Shown here: one piece after another, positions 7,890 through 14,253 of the stretch | Numbering within the stretch: the stretch's first letter is position 1 | Layout: the number at the start of each line of letters is the position of its first letter | Assembly: GCA_024709285.1 (NCBI GenBank) | Contig: JANJWY010000105.1 | Location: forward strand, 1 to 28,409 | From: Erysipelotrichaceae bacterium | Lineage (GTDB): Bacteria > Bacillota_I > Bacilli_A > Erysipelotrichales > Erysipelotrichaceae | Direction of reading: 5' to 3' | Length of the DNA: 28,409 nucleotides | Made by a program: the position numbers and the translations under genes | Notes under the pieces: model-generated | What the model was told of the DNA's origin: nothing | Seen by the model: only the letters and a program-made list of their open reading frames with translations | Database searches by the model: none

Positions 7890-8876
7890 ATGAAAAAATT
7901 ATTAGTATTAGCTATCGTTGCATTGGCTGTTATGGCTGGTTGCACAAAGGCAAACCCTGTTTACAAAGTCGGTGTTGGAAGTGTTTCTTCTGTACAACCG
8001 CGCGCAGCTGTTGCTGAAACTGCTGGACGTATTCGTGTTAACACAACTATTGCTACCGTTGTCTTGGACAAAGATGGCAAATTCGTATCCGTTGAAATCG
8101 ACGTTGCTCAACAAGACGGTACATTCGATGTATTGGGTGCTATCGTAAAAGCAGAAGCTGCTCCTACCAAAAAGGAAAAAGGCGATGCTTATGGTATGAA
8201 AGCAAACTCTGGTATCGGTAAAGAATGGTATGAACAAGCTGAAGCTTTGGAAGCTTGGATGATTGGTAAAACATTGGCAGAAGTCAAAGCATTACCGTTA
8301 GTTGATGGCGAAATCAAAGACGGCGAAGATTTGAAGTCTTCTGTAACGATCACTGTTACTGATTACTTGGCTGCAGTTGAAAAGGCTGTTGCTAATGCTG
8401 TTGAATTAGAAAACGTTGCTAAAGTTGGCGGTGCTTCCGTTTCTTCCGTTCAACCGCGTGCTGCTGTTGCTGAAACTGCTGGTCGTATCCGCGTTAACGT
8501 AACTGTTGCTGCTGTTGCATTGGACAAAGATGGCAAAGTTGTTGCTGCTATGATCGACGTTGCTCAAAATGATGGAACATTCGATGTGTTGGGTGCTGTT
8601 GTTAAAGCTGAAGCTGCTCCTACCAAAAAGGAAAAAGGCGCTGCTTACGGTATGAAAGCAAACTCTGCTATCGGTAAAGAATGGTTCGAACAAATCGCTG
8701 CTTTGGAAGCTTGGATGGCTGGCAAAACTTTGACAGAAGTCAAAGCATTACCGTTAGTTGACGGAGCTATCAAAGACGGCGAAGATTTGAAATCTTCCGT
8801 ATCCGTTACTGTAACTGACTACTTGGCTGCATTCGAAAAAGCTGTAGGCGCTGCTAAAGATTTAGCTGCTAAATAG
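7890..8876 (+). CDS. Tandem-duplicated surface lipoprotein (FMN-binding-like family, function unknown)
   Basis: The 328-residue protein starts with a lipoprotein signal peptide (MKKLL, a hydrophobic core, then MAGC with lipidated Cys18). It should therefore be anchored on the outer face of the membrane. The rest is two copies of a 152-residue unit, residues 26-177 and 178-328, nearly identical over stretches such as SVSSVQPRAAVAETAGRIRVN, AEAAPTKKEKG and AEVKALPLVDG. Each unit has DKDGK and GMKANS.IGKEW..Q..ALE.WM motifs resembling a family of Bacillota lipoproteins sometimes labelled FMN-binding; I see no certain cofactor site. Codons are strongly biased to GCT, GTT, AAA and GAA, unlike the neighbours and typical of abundant proteins. 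It is monocistronic, with its own consensus promoter and terminator. Function is unknown. Confidence 0.85.
   Translation: MKKLLVLAIVALAVMAGCTKANPVYKVGVGSVSSVQPRAAVAETAGRIRVNTTIATVVLDKDGKFVSVEIDVAQQDGTFDVLGAIVKAEAAPTKKEKGDAYGMKANSGIGKEWYEQAEALEAWMIGKTLAEVKALPLVDGEIKDGEDLKSSVTITVTDYLAAVEKAVANAVELENVAKVGGASVSSVQPRAAVAETAGRIRVNVTVAAVALDKDGKVVAAMIDVAQNDGTFDVLGAVVKAEAAPTKKEKGAAYGMKANSAIGKEWFEQIAALEAWMAGKTLTEVKALPLVDGAIKDGEDLKSSVSVTVTDYLAAFEKAVGAAKDLAAK
7965..8873 (+). repeat. Two direct in-frame repeats of 456 bp within the lipoprotein gene
   Basis: Equivalent positions are offset by exactly 456 bases (for example CAACCGCG at 7995 and 8451), giving copies at about 7965-8420 and 8421-8873. Similarity extends to DNA, including an identical run of about 30 bases covering the APTKKEKG segment. 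This suggests recent duplication or gene conversion, and the arrangement could expand or contract by recombination without shifting the frame. Confidence 0.9.
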
Positions 8877-8884
8877 TTTACTCA

Positions 8885-8911
8885 AAAGGAGAGATTTATC
8901 TCTCCTTTTTT
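8885..8911. terminator. Bidirectional terminator between lipoprotein gene and rarA
   Basis: The stem GGAGAGA / TCTCTCC (8888-8894 and 8899-8905) has A residues before it and six Ts after it, so it can terminate the lipoprotein transcript on the plus strand and, more weakly, rarA on the minus strand. The rarA stop codon (minus-strand TAA, 8896-8898) lies in the loop and its last codons form one arm. Confidence 0.85.
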
Positions 8912-10158
8912 AATGCTCTGATGTTGTAAGAACGTTTCTTTTTCTTGAGTTCTTCCAGATTCTTAGTTAACATGACTTCATACTGACTAGATGATTCCGG
9001 ATGAAAGAAATGAATGTCTTGAATCTTCTCTGGCAGATATGCCAGTTTTGGCCATACGTCCGGGCGGTCATAAGGATACTTATCCTCTTCTTTGAGATCG
9101 ATCGGTGTCAGTCTCAGATATTTCGGAATTTGATGATTTTCTTTTTCTATCAGACTTAGCGCGGCGTCAATAGCATGGATGCCGCTTTTTGATTTCGGTG
9201 ACAGACACAAATCAATGACCGCAACACTCAATGGGATTCTGGCTTCCGGAAATCCGACTCTTCGAGCCGTATCACACGCTGCAATGGTACGGGCAACGAT
9301 AGCCGGATTAGCCAGTCCGACATCCTCATATGCGGTAACCAGCAGTCTGCGCTCAATCGAGTCGATATCGTTTGCCTGAATGAGTCTGGCCAGATAATAC
9401 ATGGCTCCATCGACATCACTGCCGCGAATGGATTTTTGGAAGCCAGAGAGCAGATCGTAGTAACCATCCCCCTCATCTTCACTGGCACTTGACACGATTC
9501 GGACATACTGTTTAATGACGGGCAAGGTGATTTTGTTGTCACTCACGGCGGTTGCTGCAATTTCCAATACATTCAAAGCATAACGGATATCCCCGTTACA
9601 AGCTCTTACGATAGCATCGGCCGCATCTTCATCCAGGGTATATGCATTGTTCAATCCTTCCGGATGACTCAAAGCACGATAAAGCGCTTCTTTGCATTGA
9701 CCTTCATTGAGCGGAAAAAATTCAAAAATGTGACATCGGGAGCGAATGGCTGCATTGATGGCAAAATAAGGATTTGCGGTCGTTGCACCAATCAATGTGA
9801 TCGTACCATCTTCGATGTGCGGCAACAAGTGATCCTGCTTGTCCCGGTTAAGCCGGTGCACTTCGTCCATGATGACAATCAGACCGTCTGTCATCTTAGC
9901 TTCCGCAAATATCTGGTCCAGTTCTTTTTTATTGCCAGTCACCGCATTAAACATCCGGTATGGACGTTTTAGCTGTCTGGCCATCGCAATCGCTACGGTC
10001 GTTTTCCCTGTTCCCGGAGGGCCAAAGAAGATCATGGAAAACAATTGTGAGTTTTCCACACAACGGCGCAACACACCATCCCCTTTGACCAGATGGTCTT
10101 GTCCTATGATTTCATCGAGATGATTCGGTCGGATGCGAAAGGCTAAAGGTTGTTTCAT
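8896..10158 (-). CDS. rarA: Replication-associated recombination protein A (RarA/MgsA AAA+ ATPase)
   Basis: RarA is an AAA+ ATPase related to clamp-loader subunits that acts at stalled replication forks. I use the ATG at 10158 because AGGAG lies eight bases upstream; a GTG at 10167 would sit next to that ribosome binding site and is unlikely. The 420-residue protein opens with the family stretch RPNHLDEIIGQDHL, then Walker A GPPGTGKTT (residues 46-54), Walker B IMDEVHRLNRDKQDHLLP and the sensor-1 GATTANP. The C-terminal half carries the typical YYDLLSGFQKSIRGSDVDGAMYYLARL tetramerisation-domain motif. It is transcribed alone against its neighbours, convergent with the lipoprotein gene and divergent from dtd across a 77-base gap. 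Confidence 0.95.
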   Translation of the reverse strand: MKQPLAFRIRPNHLDEIIGQDHLVKGDGVLRRCVENSQLFSMIFFGPPGTGKTTVAIAMARQLKRPYRMFNAVTGNKKELDQIFAEAKMTDGLIVIMDEVHRLNRDKQDHLLPHIEDGTITLIGATTANPYFAINAAIRSRCHIFEFFPLNEGQCKEALYRALSHPEGLNNAYTLDEDAADAIVRACNGDIRYALNVLEIAATAVSDNKITLPVIKQYVRIVSSASEDEGDGYYDLLSGFQKSIRGSDVDGAMYYLARLIQANDIDSIERRLLVTAYEDVGLANPAIVARTIAACDTARRVGFPEARIPLSVAVIDLCLSPKSKSGIHAIDAALSLIEKENHQIPKYLRLTPIDLKEEDKYPYDRPDVWPKLAYLPEKIQDIHFFHPESSSQYEVMLTKNLEELKKKKRSYNIRALKKER

Positions 10159-10235
10159 AAAAATCACTCCTATAAGTATTTTAACAGAAGCGAAAAGATA
10201 GTAAAATGAAGTTACGGAAATTAACGAGGTATATC
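10159..10235. promoter_or_regulatory. Divergent rarA/dtd promoter region
   Basis: The 77-base gap must hold both promoters. On the plus strand a TAAAAT (10202-10207) preceded by TTTAAC-like bases could serve dtd. On the minus strand TTTACT, sixteen bases and TAAAAT could serve rarA. Both are weak matches. Confidence 0.3.
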
Positions 10236-10676
10236 ATGCAGATAGTGTTACAGCGAGTTAAAAGTGCTAGCGTTCGCATCGATGGACAGGTGGTCGGTTC
10301 TATCGAAGCCGGATATTTACTTTTGGTGGGAATAGAAAATTCGGACACCCCACAGATCATTGAGAAAAACGCCCGCAAGATTGCCAATTTTCGGGTGTTC
10401 GAAGATGAACAAGGGAAAATGAACAAAGACATTATGCAAGTCGGCGGTTCAATTTTAAGTGTTTCACAGTTTACCTTATGCGCCAACATGGACAAAGGTA
10501 ACCGACCGGGATTTGATCAAGCCGCTCTTCCGCCAATGGCTATCCCTTTATTTGATATGTTTAACCAACAACTCAGATCATTTGGAATTACGGTTGAAAC
10601 CGGCACTTTTGGTGCCCATATGGAAGTATCCTTGGTCAATGACGGACCGGTGACTTTCATTATCAATCATAAATAG
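10236..10676 (+). CDS. dtd: D-aminoacyl-tRNA deacylase (DTD)
   Basis: DTD hydrolyses D-amino acids (and glycine) from mischarged tRNAs. I place the start at the ATG at 10236, giving the canonical MQIVLQRVKSASV N-terminus; an in-frame ATG at 10206 would add ten unconserved residues. The 146-residue length matches the family. The catalytic SQFT (S77-Q78-F79-T80) and the chirality-proofreading Gly-Pro motif in NDGPVTF (G137-P138) are both present, as is NRPGF. In many Gram-positives dtd follows relA; here it instead heads a plus-strand run with folD, DUF951 and ychF. It ends eleven bases before folD, which has a strong TAGGAGGAAAAG ribosome binding site. Confidence 0.95.
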   Translation: MQIVLQRVKSASVRIDGQVVGSIEAGYLLLVGIENSDTPQIIEKNARKIANFRVFEDEQGKMNKDIMQVGGSILSVSQFTLCANMDKGNRPGFDQAALPPMAIPLFDMFNQQLRSFGITVETGTFGAHMEVSLVNDGPVTFIINHK

Positions 10677-10687
10677 GAGGAAAAGAA

Positions 10688-11530
10688 ATGGAAATACTCG
10701 ATGGAAAGTGGTTATCATCCACGATCAGAGAAGAACTGAAGGAAAAAGTCGATCAGTTAGAAGGGGTACGATTGCCTAAGCTGGTGGTGGTGTTGGTTGG
10801 TGATGATCCGGCATCCCATACATATGTCAATGCGAAGGAAAAGGCATGTAAGGATGTCGGTTTTATATCGCAGGTACATCGTTTAAGCGTTGATACGACC
10901 AATGAAGAATTGTTGGCTTTGATAAAGAGTCTGAATGAAGACGAGAGTGTCGATGGTATTTTAGTACAAATGCCGATACCGAAACATTTGGACAGTAAAG
11001 CTGTAATTCTGGCGATCGATCCTGAAAAGGATGTGGATGGTTTTCATCCCATCAATGTCGGAAAACTGCACAGCAACGAGAAAACGTTCGTTCCTTGCAC
11101 ACCATTGGGGGTTATGAGATTACTTGAGGCATATAACATCGATGTCAGCGGTATCAATGCGGTCGTACTCGGCAGAAGCCACCTGGTTGGCCGGCCAATT
11201 GCCCAGCTGTTGGTCAATGCCAACGCCACGGTAACCATCTGCCATTCCCGCTCAAAACATATCGATGAGATTTGCCGCAGAGCTGACCTGATCGTGGCGG
11301 CTGTCGGAGTGCCTCATTTCGTAAAGAAAGACTGGGTTAAGAATGGGGCTATCGTCGTTGATGTAGGTATTCATCGGACAGATGATAATAAGATTATCGG
11401 AGATGTCGTTGCGGAGGTAATGGAAATTGCATCTTATATGACACCGGTTCCTAAAGGAGTAGGTCCGATGACGATTGCCATGTTGCTGTCAAACACTTTT
11501 GATGCGTATCAGCAACATATGAAAGGATGA
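10688..11530 (+). CDS. folD: Bifunctional methylenetetrahydrofolate dehydrogenase/cyclohydrolase FolD
   Basis: FolD interconverts 5,10-methylene-THF, 5,10-methenyl-THF and 10-formyl-THF, supplying one-carbon units for purines and formyl-Met-tRNA. The 280-residue protein has the catalytic-lysine segment YVNAKEKACKDVGF, the DGILVQMPIP motif, the PEKDVDGFHPINVG signature and the nucleotide-binding GRSHLVGRP. The C-terminal signature reads PVPKGVGPMT where the great majority of relatives, as I recall them, have PVPGGVGPMT. The substituted position is in a substrate-site loop, so the change is worth noting, though nothing else suggests inactivity. The end overlaps the first of two possible starts of the next gene. 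Confidence 0.96.
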   Translation: MEILDGKWLSSTIREELKEKVDQLEGVRLPKLVVVLVGDDPASHTYVNAKEKACKDVGFISQVHRLSVDTTNEELLALIKSLNEDESVDGILVQMPIPKHLDSKAVILAIDPEKDVDGFHPINVGKLHSNEKTFVPCTPLGVMRLLEAYNIDVSGINAVVLGRSHLVGRPIAQLLVNANATVTICHSRSKHIDEICRRADLIVAAVGVPHFVKKDWVKNGAIVVDVGIHRTDDNKIIGDVVAEVMEIASYMTPVPKGVGPMTIAMLLSNTFDAYQQHMKG

Positions 11531-11535
11531 AGTTT

Positions 11536-11742
11536 ATGGTTGAGTATGGAATGGATGACATTGTTGAGATGAAAAAGGAGCACCCATGTTACAAGTCCAA
11601 GCAATGGAAGATCATTCGCATGGGAGCGGATATTAAGATAAAATGTCTCGGGTGCGGAGCTGCCGTCATGTTTGATCGCAGCGAATTCGAGAAAAAGCTG
11701 AAAAAAGTTGTAAAAAGAGCATCGCAGGAAAGCAATGATTGA
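11536..11742 (+). CDS. DUF951 small zinc-ribbon-like protein (YyzM-like)
   Basis: This 68-residue basic protein belongs to the DUF951 family, with the recognisable core DIVEMKKEHPC, W.IIRMGADIKIKCLGCG and a lysine-rich C-terminus. Its cysteines (HPC and CLGC) could bind metal. I prefer the ATG at 11536 because GAAAGG lies about nine bases upstream; an in-frame ATG at 11527 that overlaps the folD stop (ATGA) has that GAAAGG directly against it, too close to serve. The family has no assigned function as far as I know, but it sits next to ychF here as in Bacillus (yyzM-yyaF), suggesting a ribosome or RNA-related role by association. Confidence 0.9.
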   Translation: MVEYGMDDIVEMKKEHPCYKSKQWKIIRMGADIKIKCLGCGAAVMFDRSEFEKKLKKVVKRASQESND

Positions 11743-11767
11743 AGTTTGCCGCGATATTGTGTAAACT
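11739..11767 (+). promoter_or_regulatory. Possible ychF promoter
   Basis: TTGAAG (11739-11744), 17 bases and TAAACT (11762-11767) lie at the right distance before ychF, with four of six consensus bases in each box. It overlaps the DUF951 stop codon. ychF may equally be read from upstream, since no terminator intervenes. Confidence 0.35.
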
Positions 11768-11794
11768 ATAGAAGTTGTTTGAAAGGATGATCTT

Positions 11795-12895
11795 ATGCCT
11801 CTAACTGCCGGAATCGTCGGTTTGCCCAATGTAGGTAAATCAACGCTGTTTAATGCCATAACGCAATCTCAAGTCGAAGCTGCCAACTATCCCTTTGCCA
11901 CCATTGCGCCGAATGTCGGTGTCGTGGAAGTGCCGGATGACCGCTTGGATTTTTTAGTAAAACAGTTTAACCCTAAAAAGACGATTTATACGACCTTTGA
12001 ATTCACGGATATTGCCGGTCTTGTCAAAGGTGCATCCAAAGGGGAAGGACTGGGGAATCAGTTTTTATCGCACATTCGTGAGGTTGATGCGATTTGCCAT
12101 GTCGTCCGTTGTTTTGAAGATGATCAGATCACTCATGTCGAAGGTAAAGTCGATGCCATCCGAGACATCGAAATCATCCATCTTGAACTGGCACTGGCAG
12201 ATTTGTCTACGGTAGAAAACCGGATGGGTAAGGTTGAGCGCAAAGCAAAAACCAATGATAAGGAAGCTATTCTTGAACTTGCCTTATTGAAACGTCTTCA
12301 AGAACTTCTTTTAGCCGGACAAATGGCTCGAAGCATGGATTTGAGTGCAGAAGAAGAGAACATTCTTAAGAGTTTTCACTTATTGACTGCTAAACCGGTC
12401 ATTTACATCGCAAACATGTCAGATGAGGATATTGTTGATCCAAACAGTAATCCGCATTATCTGAAAGTCGTTGAATATGCCCGTGCGGAAAACAATCAGG
12501 TCATTCCGATTTGTGCAAAAATCGAAGAAGAACTTGCCATGTTGGAAAAAGAAGAAAAGCTGGCTTTCCTTCAGGAATTGGGCATTCAACAGTCCGGATT
12601 GGATAAAATCATCTGGTCTGCTTATAAACTGTTGGGTTTATGCACATTCTTTACTGCCGGACCTCAGGAAGTACGTGCTTGGACATTTATTAACGGCACC
12701 AAGGCACCGGCTGCTGCCGGAATCATTCACTCTGATTTCCAACGGGGTTTTATCAAAGCAGAAACATACTCTTATGAGGATTTTGTGATTTATAAATCAG
12801 AAAGCGCACTGAAAGAAGCCGGGAAATTGCGTATCGAAGGCAAGGAATACATCGTCCAAGATGGCGATGTCATGCACTTCAGATTCAATGTATGA
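11795..12895 (+). CDS. ychF: Ribosome-binding ATPase YchF (Obg family)
   Basis: YchF is a universally conserved P-loop NTPase of the Obg family that prefers ATP, binds ribosomes and influences translation and stress tolerance. The 366-residue protein has G1 GLPNVGKS (residues 9-16), the NYPFATIAPNVG switch region, G3 DIAGLVKGASKGEGLGNQFL, and a G4 region reading NMSDED in place of NKxD, as expected for the ATP-specific branch. The C-terminus is a TGS domain with FFTAGPQEVRAW and the YIVQDGDVMHFRFNV ending. The start has GAAAGGA seven bases upstream. It lies between the DUF951 gene and darA, with a promoter-like element before each. Confidence 0.97.
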   Translation: MPLTAGIVGLPNVGKSTLFNAITQSQVEAANYPFATIAPNVGVVEVPDDRLDFLVKQFNPKKTIYTTFEFTDIAGLVKGASKGEGLGNQFLSHIREVDAICHVVRCFEDDQITHVEGKVDAIRDIEIIHLELALADLSTVENRMGKVERKAKTNDKEAILELALLKRLQELLLAGQMARSMDLSAEEENILKSFHLLTAKPVIYIANMSDEDIVDPNSNPHYLKVVEYARAENNQVIPICAKIEEELAMLEKEEKLAFLQELGIQQSGLDKIIWSAYKLLGLCTFFTAGPQEVRAWTFINGTKAPAAAGIIHSDFQRGFIKAETYSYEDFVIYKSESALKEAGKLRIEGKEYIVQDGDVMHFRFNV

Positions 12896-12924
12896 TTTGA
12901 TTGGATGAAGTTTTCTGGATTCTA

Positions 12925-12933
12925 TGCTAAAAT
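12925..12933 (+). promoter_or_regulatory. Extended -10 promoter for darA
   Basis: TGCTAAAAT is an extended -10 box (TG-n-TAAAAT). No good -35 lies 16-18 bases upstream, which is normal for extended -10 promoters. It is followed by an AAGGAGG ribosome binding site at about 12946-12952 and the darA ATG at 12960. Confidence 0.55.
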
Positions 12934-12959
12934 GGAAGTACAGATAAGGAGGAGTAATC

Positions 12960-13283
12960 ATGAAATTAATCCTGGCGATTGTATCCAATGATGACAGTTC
13001 AAGCGTTTCAGCTGCTTTAACGAAGGAGAACTATTCCGTAACCCGATTGGCTACGACCGGCGGTTTTCTTCGATCTGGAAATACGACGATCATAGTGGGT
13101 ACTGAAGATGACCGTGTTGAACATGCCATCGAACTGATAGGCAATGAAAGTAAGCGCAGAACGGAAATCGTTCCCTCCACGGCTTCATATGACATTGGAC
13201 GATATGCTTCATTTCCTGTTGAAGTACAGGTTGGCGGAGCGACGATCTTTGTGTTGGATATTGAACAGTTTGTAAAATTATAA
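12960..13283 (+). CDS. darA: Cyclic-di-AMP receptor DarA/PstA (PII-like, DUF970)
   Basis: DarA (PstA) is a PII-like trimeric protein that binds the second messenger cyclic di-AMP; its downstream partner is not settled. The 107-residue protein has the family's MKLILAIVSNDD opening, the LATTGGFLRSGNTTIIVG ligand-loop region, the EDDRV segment and the C-terminal FPVEVQVGGATIFVLDIEQF. Presence of a receptor implies a diadenylate cyclase elsewhere in the genome. In many Bacillota darA lies with tmk and holB; here it stands alone behind its own promoter and before a bidirectional terminator, so its context gives no hint of a partner. Confidence 0.93.
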   Translation: MKLILAIVSNDDSSSVSAALTKENYSVTRLATTGGFLRSGNTTIIVGTEDDRVEHAIELIGNESKRRTEIVPSTASYDIGRYASFPVEVQVGGATIFVLDIEQFVKL

Positions 13284-13287
13284 TAAC

Positions 13288-13312
13288 AAAGGCGGAAATT
13301 TCCGCCTTTTCT
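13288..13312. terminator. Bidirectional terminator between darA and the PfkB-like gene
   Basis: AAAGGCGGAAA/TTTCCGCCTTT (13288-13309) is a perfect palindrome with a T-rich tract on the plus strand (TTTTCTTT) and A residues on the other side. It separates two convergent genes, with only four bases between it and the darA stop. Confidence 0.85.
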
Positions 13313-14098
13313 TTATCTGAGTTTACATTGGAAATCGAGGATAGCTTCTTCGATTTCTTTTTCTTGAAGTTTTTCAAGCAATTCCAAGAGAAATTCACTT
13401 CGTTTATCATCATTAGCACCATAATTATCCAAAGCGGCAAAGGTATTATCTGCCTTGTTTGTATAATACATGATATCGCCATTATCCATCAGGACAATCA
13501 GCCAGCGAACTCCGATGTTTGTTATCATCAATCCCATCAGTTCAAGACTGTATCCTTTGTTCAAAACATTGAACTCACTTTCATTGAGTAAAACGCCATG
13601 CACATTCCTTAATAAATTAGGGTTAGGAAAGGTGTGATTGTAAATCCACTTGACATTCGGTGCCCTGCGGAATACACTTTCGACAAATTTTTCATTTCGC
13701 TCAGATATAATGCCATAGTCACAATGGGCAATGGCCGCATACGGCAAGTCATCACTCGCACTAAAAGCAGAAATGGAATCATGAAGAGATAGCACGTATT
13801 CATGGTCAAGCGTACGAATGACAGTTTCACTGGTAAGAGGAATATCTTCTTGCTTCGCGTAGACGAAACAGCCTTTTTCTTCGAGTTCATTTTGACAGGT
13901 TAATGAAGCAATATCGTTGCCGAGTTTTGTCATCAGATGTGTCTGCCAATTTCTATCCAGGAAAATATTCACCAAATGGGTCGTAGATCCGCCGATTTCC
14001 GTTGAAACATTGGCAATTTGATAGGGAAGGAGCGCCGGATGCCGGGTAGTAAAAACTTGTCTTTGAGCAAAAGTTCCGAAAATTGCAATTGATTTCAT
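13313..14098 (-). CDS. Small divergent PfkB-family (ribokinase-like) protein
   Basis: The 261-residue protein looks like a shortened carbohydrate kinase of the PfkB family. It has the N-terminal substrate-side glycine pair (IGGSTTHLVN, Gly36-Gly37), the following KLGND (residues 58-62), a NESEF motif like the family's N.xE segment, and a C-terminal DNYGAND (residues 224-230) in place of the usual DTTGAGD. The catalytic aspartate position is kept, but the second glycine of the anion hole is Asn, and only about 31 residues follow instead of the usual 50-60. It may be a kinase with unusual substrate or a non-catalytic relative. I use the ATG at 14098, with AAGGAGG five bases upstream. It is divergent from the hydrogenase operon and shares its regulatory region. 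Confidence 0.7.
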   Translation of the reverse strand: MKSIAIFGTFAQRQVFTTRHPALLPYQIANVSTEIGGSTTHLVNIFLDRNWQTHLMTKLGNDIASLTCQNELEEKGCFVYAKQEDIPLTSETVIRTLDHEYVLSLHDSISAFSASDDLPYAAIAHCDYGIISERNEKFVESVFRRAPNVKWIYNHTFPNPNLLRNVHGVLLNESEFNVLNKGYSLELMGLMITNIGVRWLIVLMDNGDIMYYTNKADNTFAALDNYGANDDKRSEFLLELLEKLQEKEIEEAILDFQCKLR

Positions 14099-14118
14099 AA
14101 GCGCCTCCTTGTAAATGT

Positions 14119-14149
14119 ATGATAACATACCAAAAATCGTTTTTGTAAA
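14119..14149 (-). promoter_or_regulatory. Promoter for the PfkB-like gene
   Basis: Read on the minus strand: TTTACA (14149-14144), a 19-base spacer, and TATCAT (14124-14119) preceded by TGT, which makes an extended -10. The spacer is long, but the extended -10 compensates. Confidence 0.45.
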
Positions 14150-14161
14150 AAATTATGAAAA

Positions 14162-14176
14162 ATGTAAACGCTGTCA
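14162..14176. promoter_or_regulatory. Catabolite-responsive element (cre) between PfkB-like gene and hydrogenase operon
   Basis: ATGTAAACGCTGTCA matches the Bacillus CcpA consensus WTGNAANCGNWNNCW at every defined position. It lies about a dozen bases outside the -35 boxes of both divergent promoters (14144-14149 and 14189-14194). Its centre is roughly 55 bases before the predicted hydrogenase transcription start, a position used by CcpA for activation in overflow-metabolism genes. Function is inferred. Confidence 0.6.
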
Positions 14177-14188
14177 TCAAATTATGAG

Positions 14189-14217
14189 TTGAAAGACGAA
14201 GAAGCGTATGTTATAAA
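14189..14217 (+). promoter_or_regulatory. Promoter of the hydrogenase operon
   Basis: TTGAAA (14189-14194), a 17-base spacer and TATAAA (14212-14217), with TG at 14209-14210 forming an extended -10. One base off consensus in each box. The start of transcription would fall near 14224, about 30 bases before the first gene. Confidence 0.8.
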
Positions 14218-14253
14218 TAAATATGTGAAATAAATAACGAAAGGTGGATGGCG

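Noticed and set aside
8406..8693. Minus-strand open frames opposite the lipoprotein (also 7908-8237)
   Set aside because: The two frames mirror the duplicated coding unit and arise from its repeat and codon bias; no start signals or motifs support them.
7890..8876. Repeats considered as a CRISPR or mobile element
   Set aside because: There are only two long units, both coding and in frame, with no spacers, transposase or terminal inverted repeats.
10159..10167. Upstream GTG as start of rarA
   Set aside because: It is adjacent to the AGGAG ribosome binding site, which is correctly spaced for the ATG at 10158; the extra residues are not conserved.
11527..11535. ATG overlapping the folD stop as start of the DUF951 gene
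   Set aside because: GAAAGG is directly against this ATG, whereas it is well spaced for the ATG at 11536, which also gives the usual family N-terminus.
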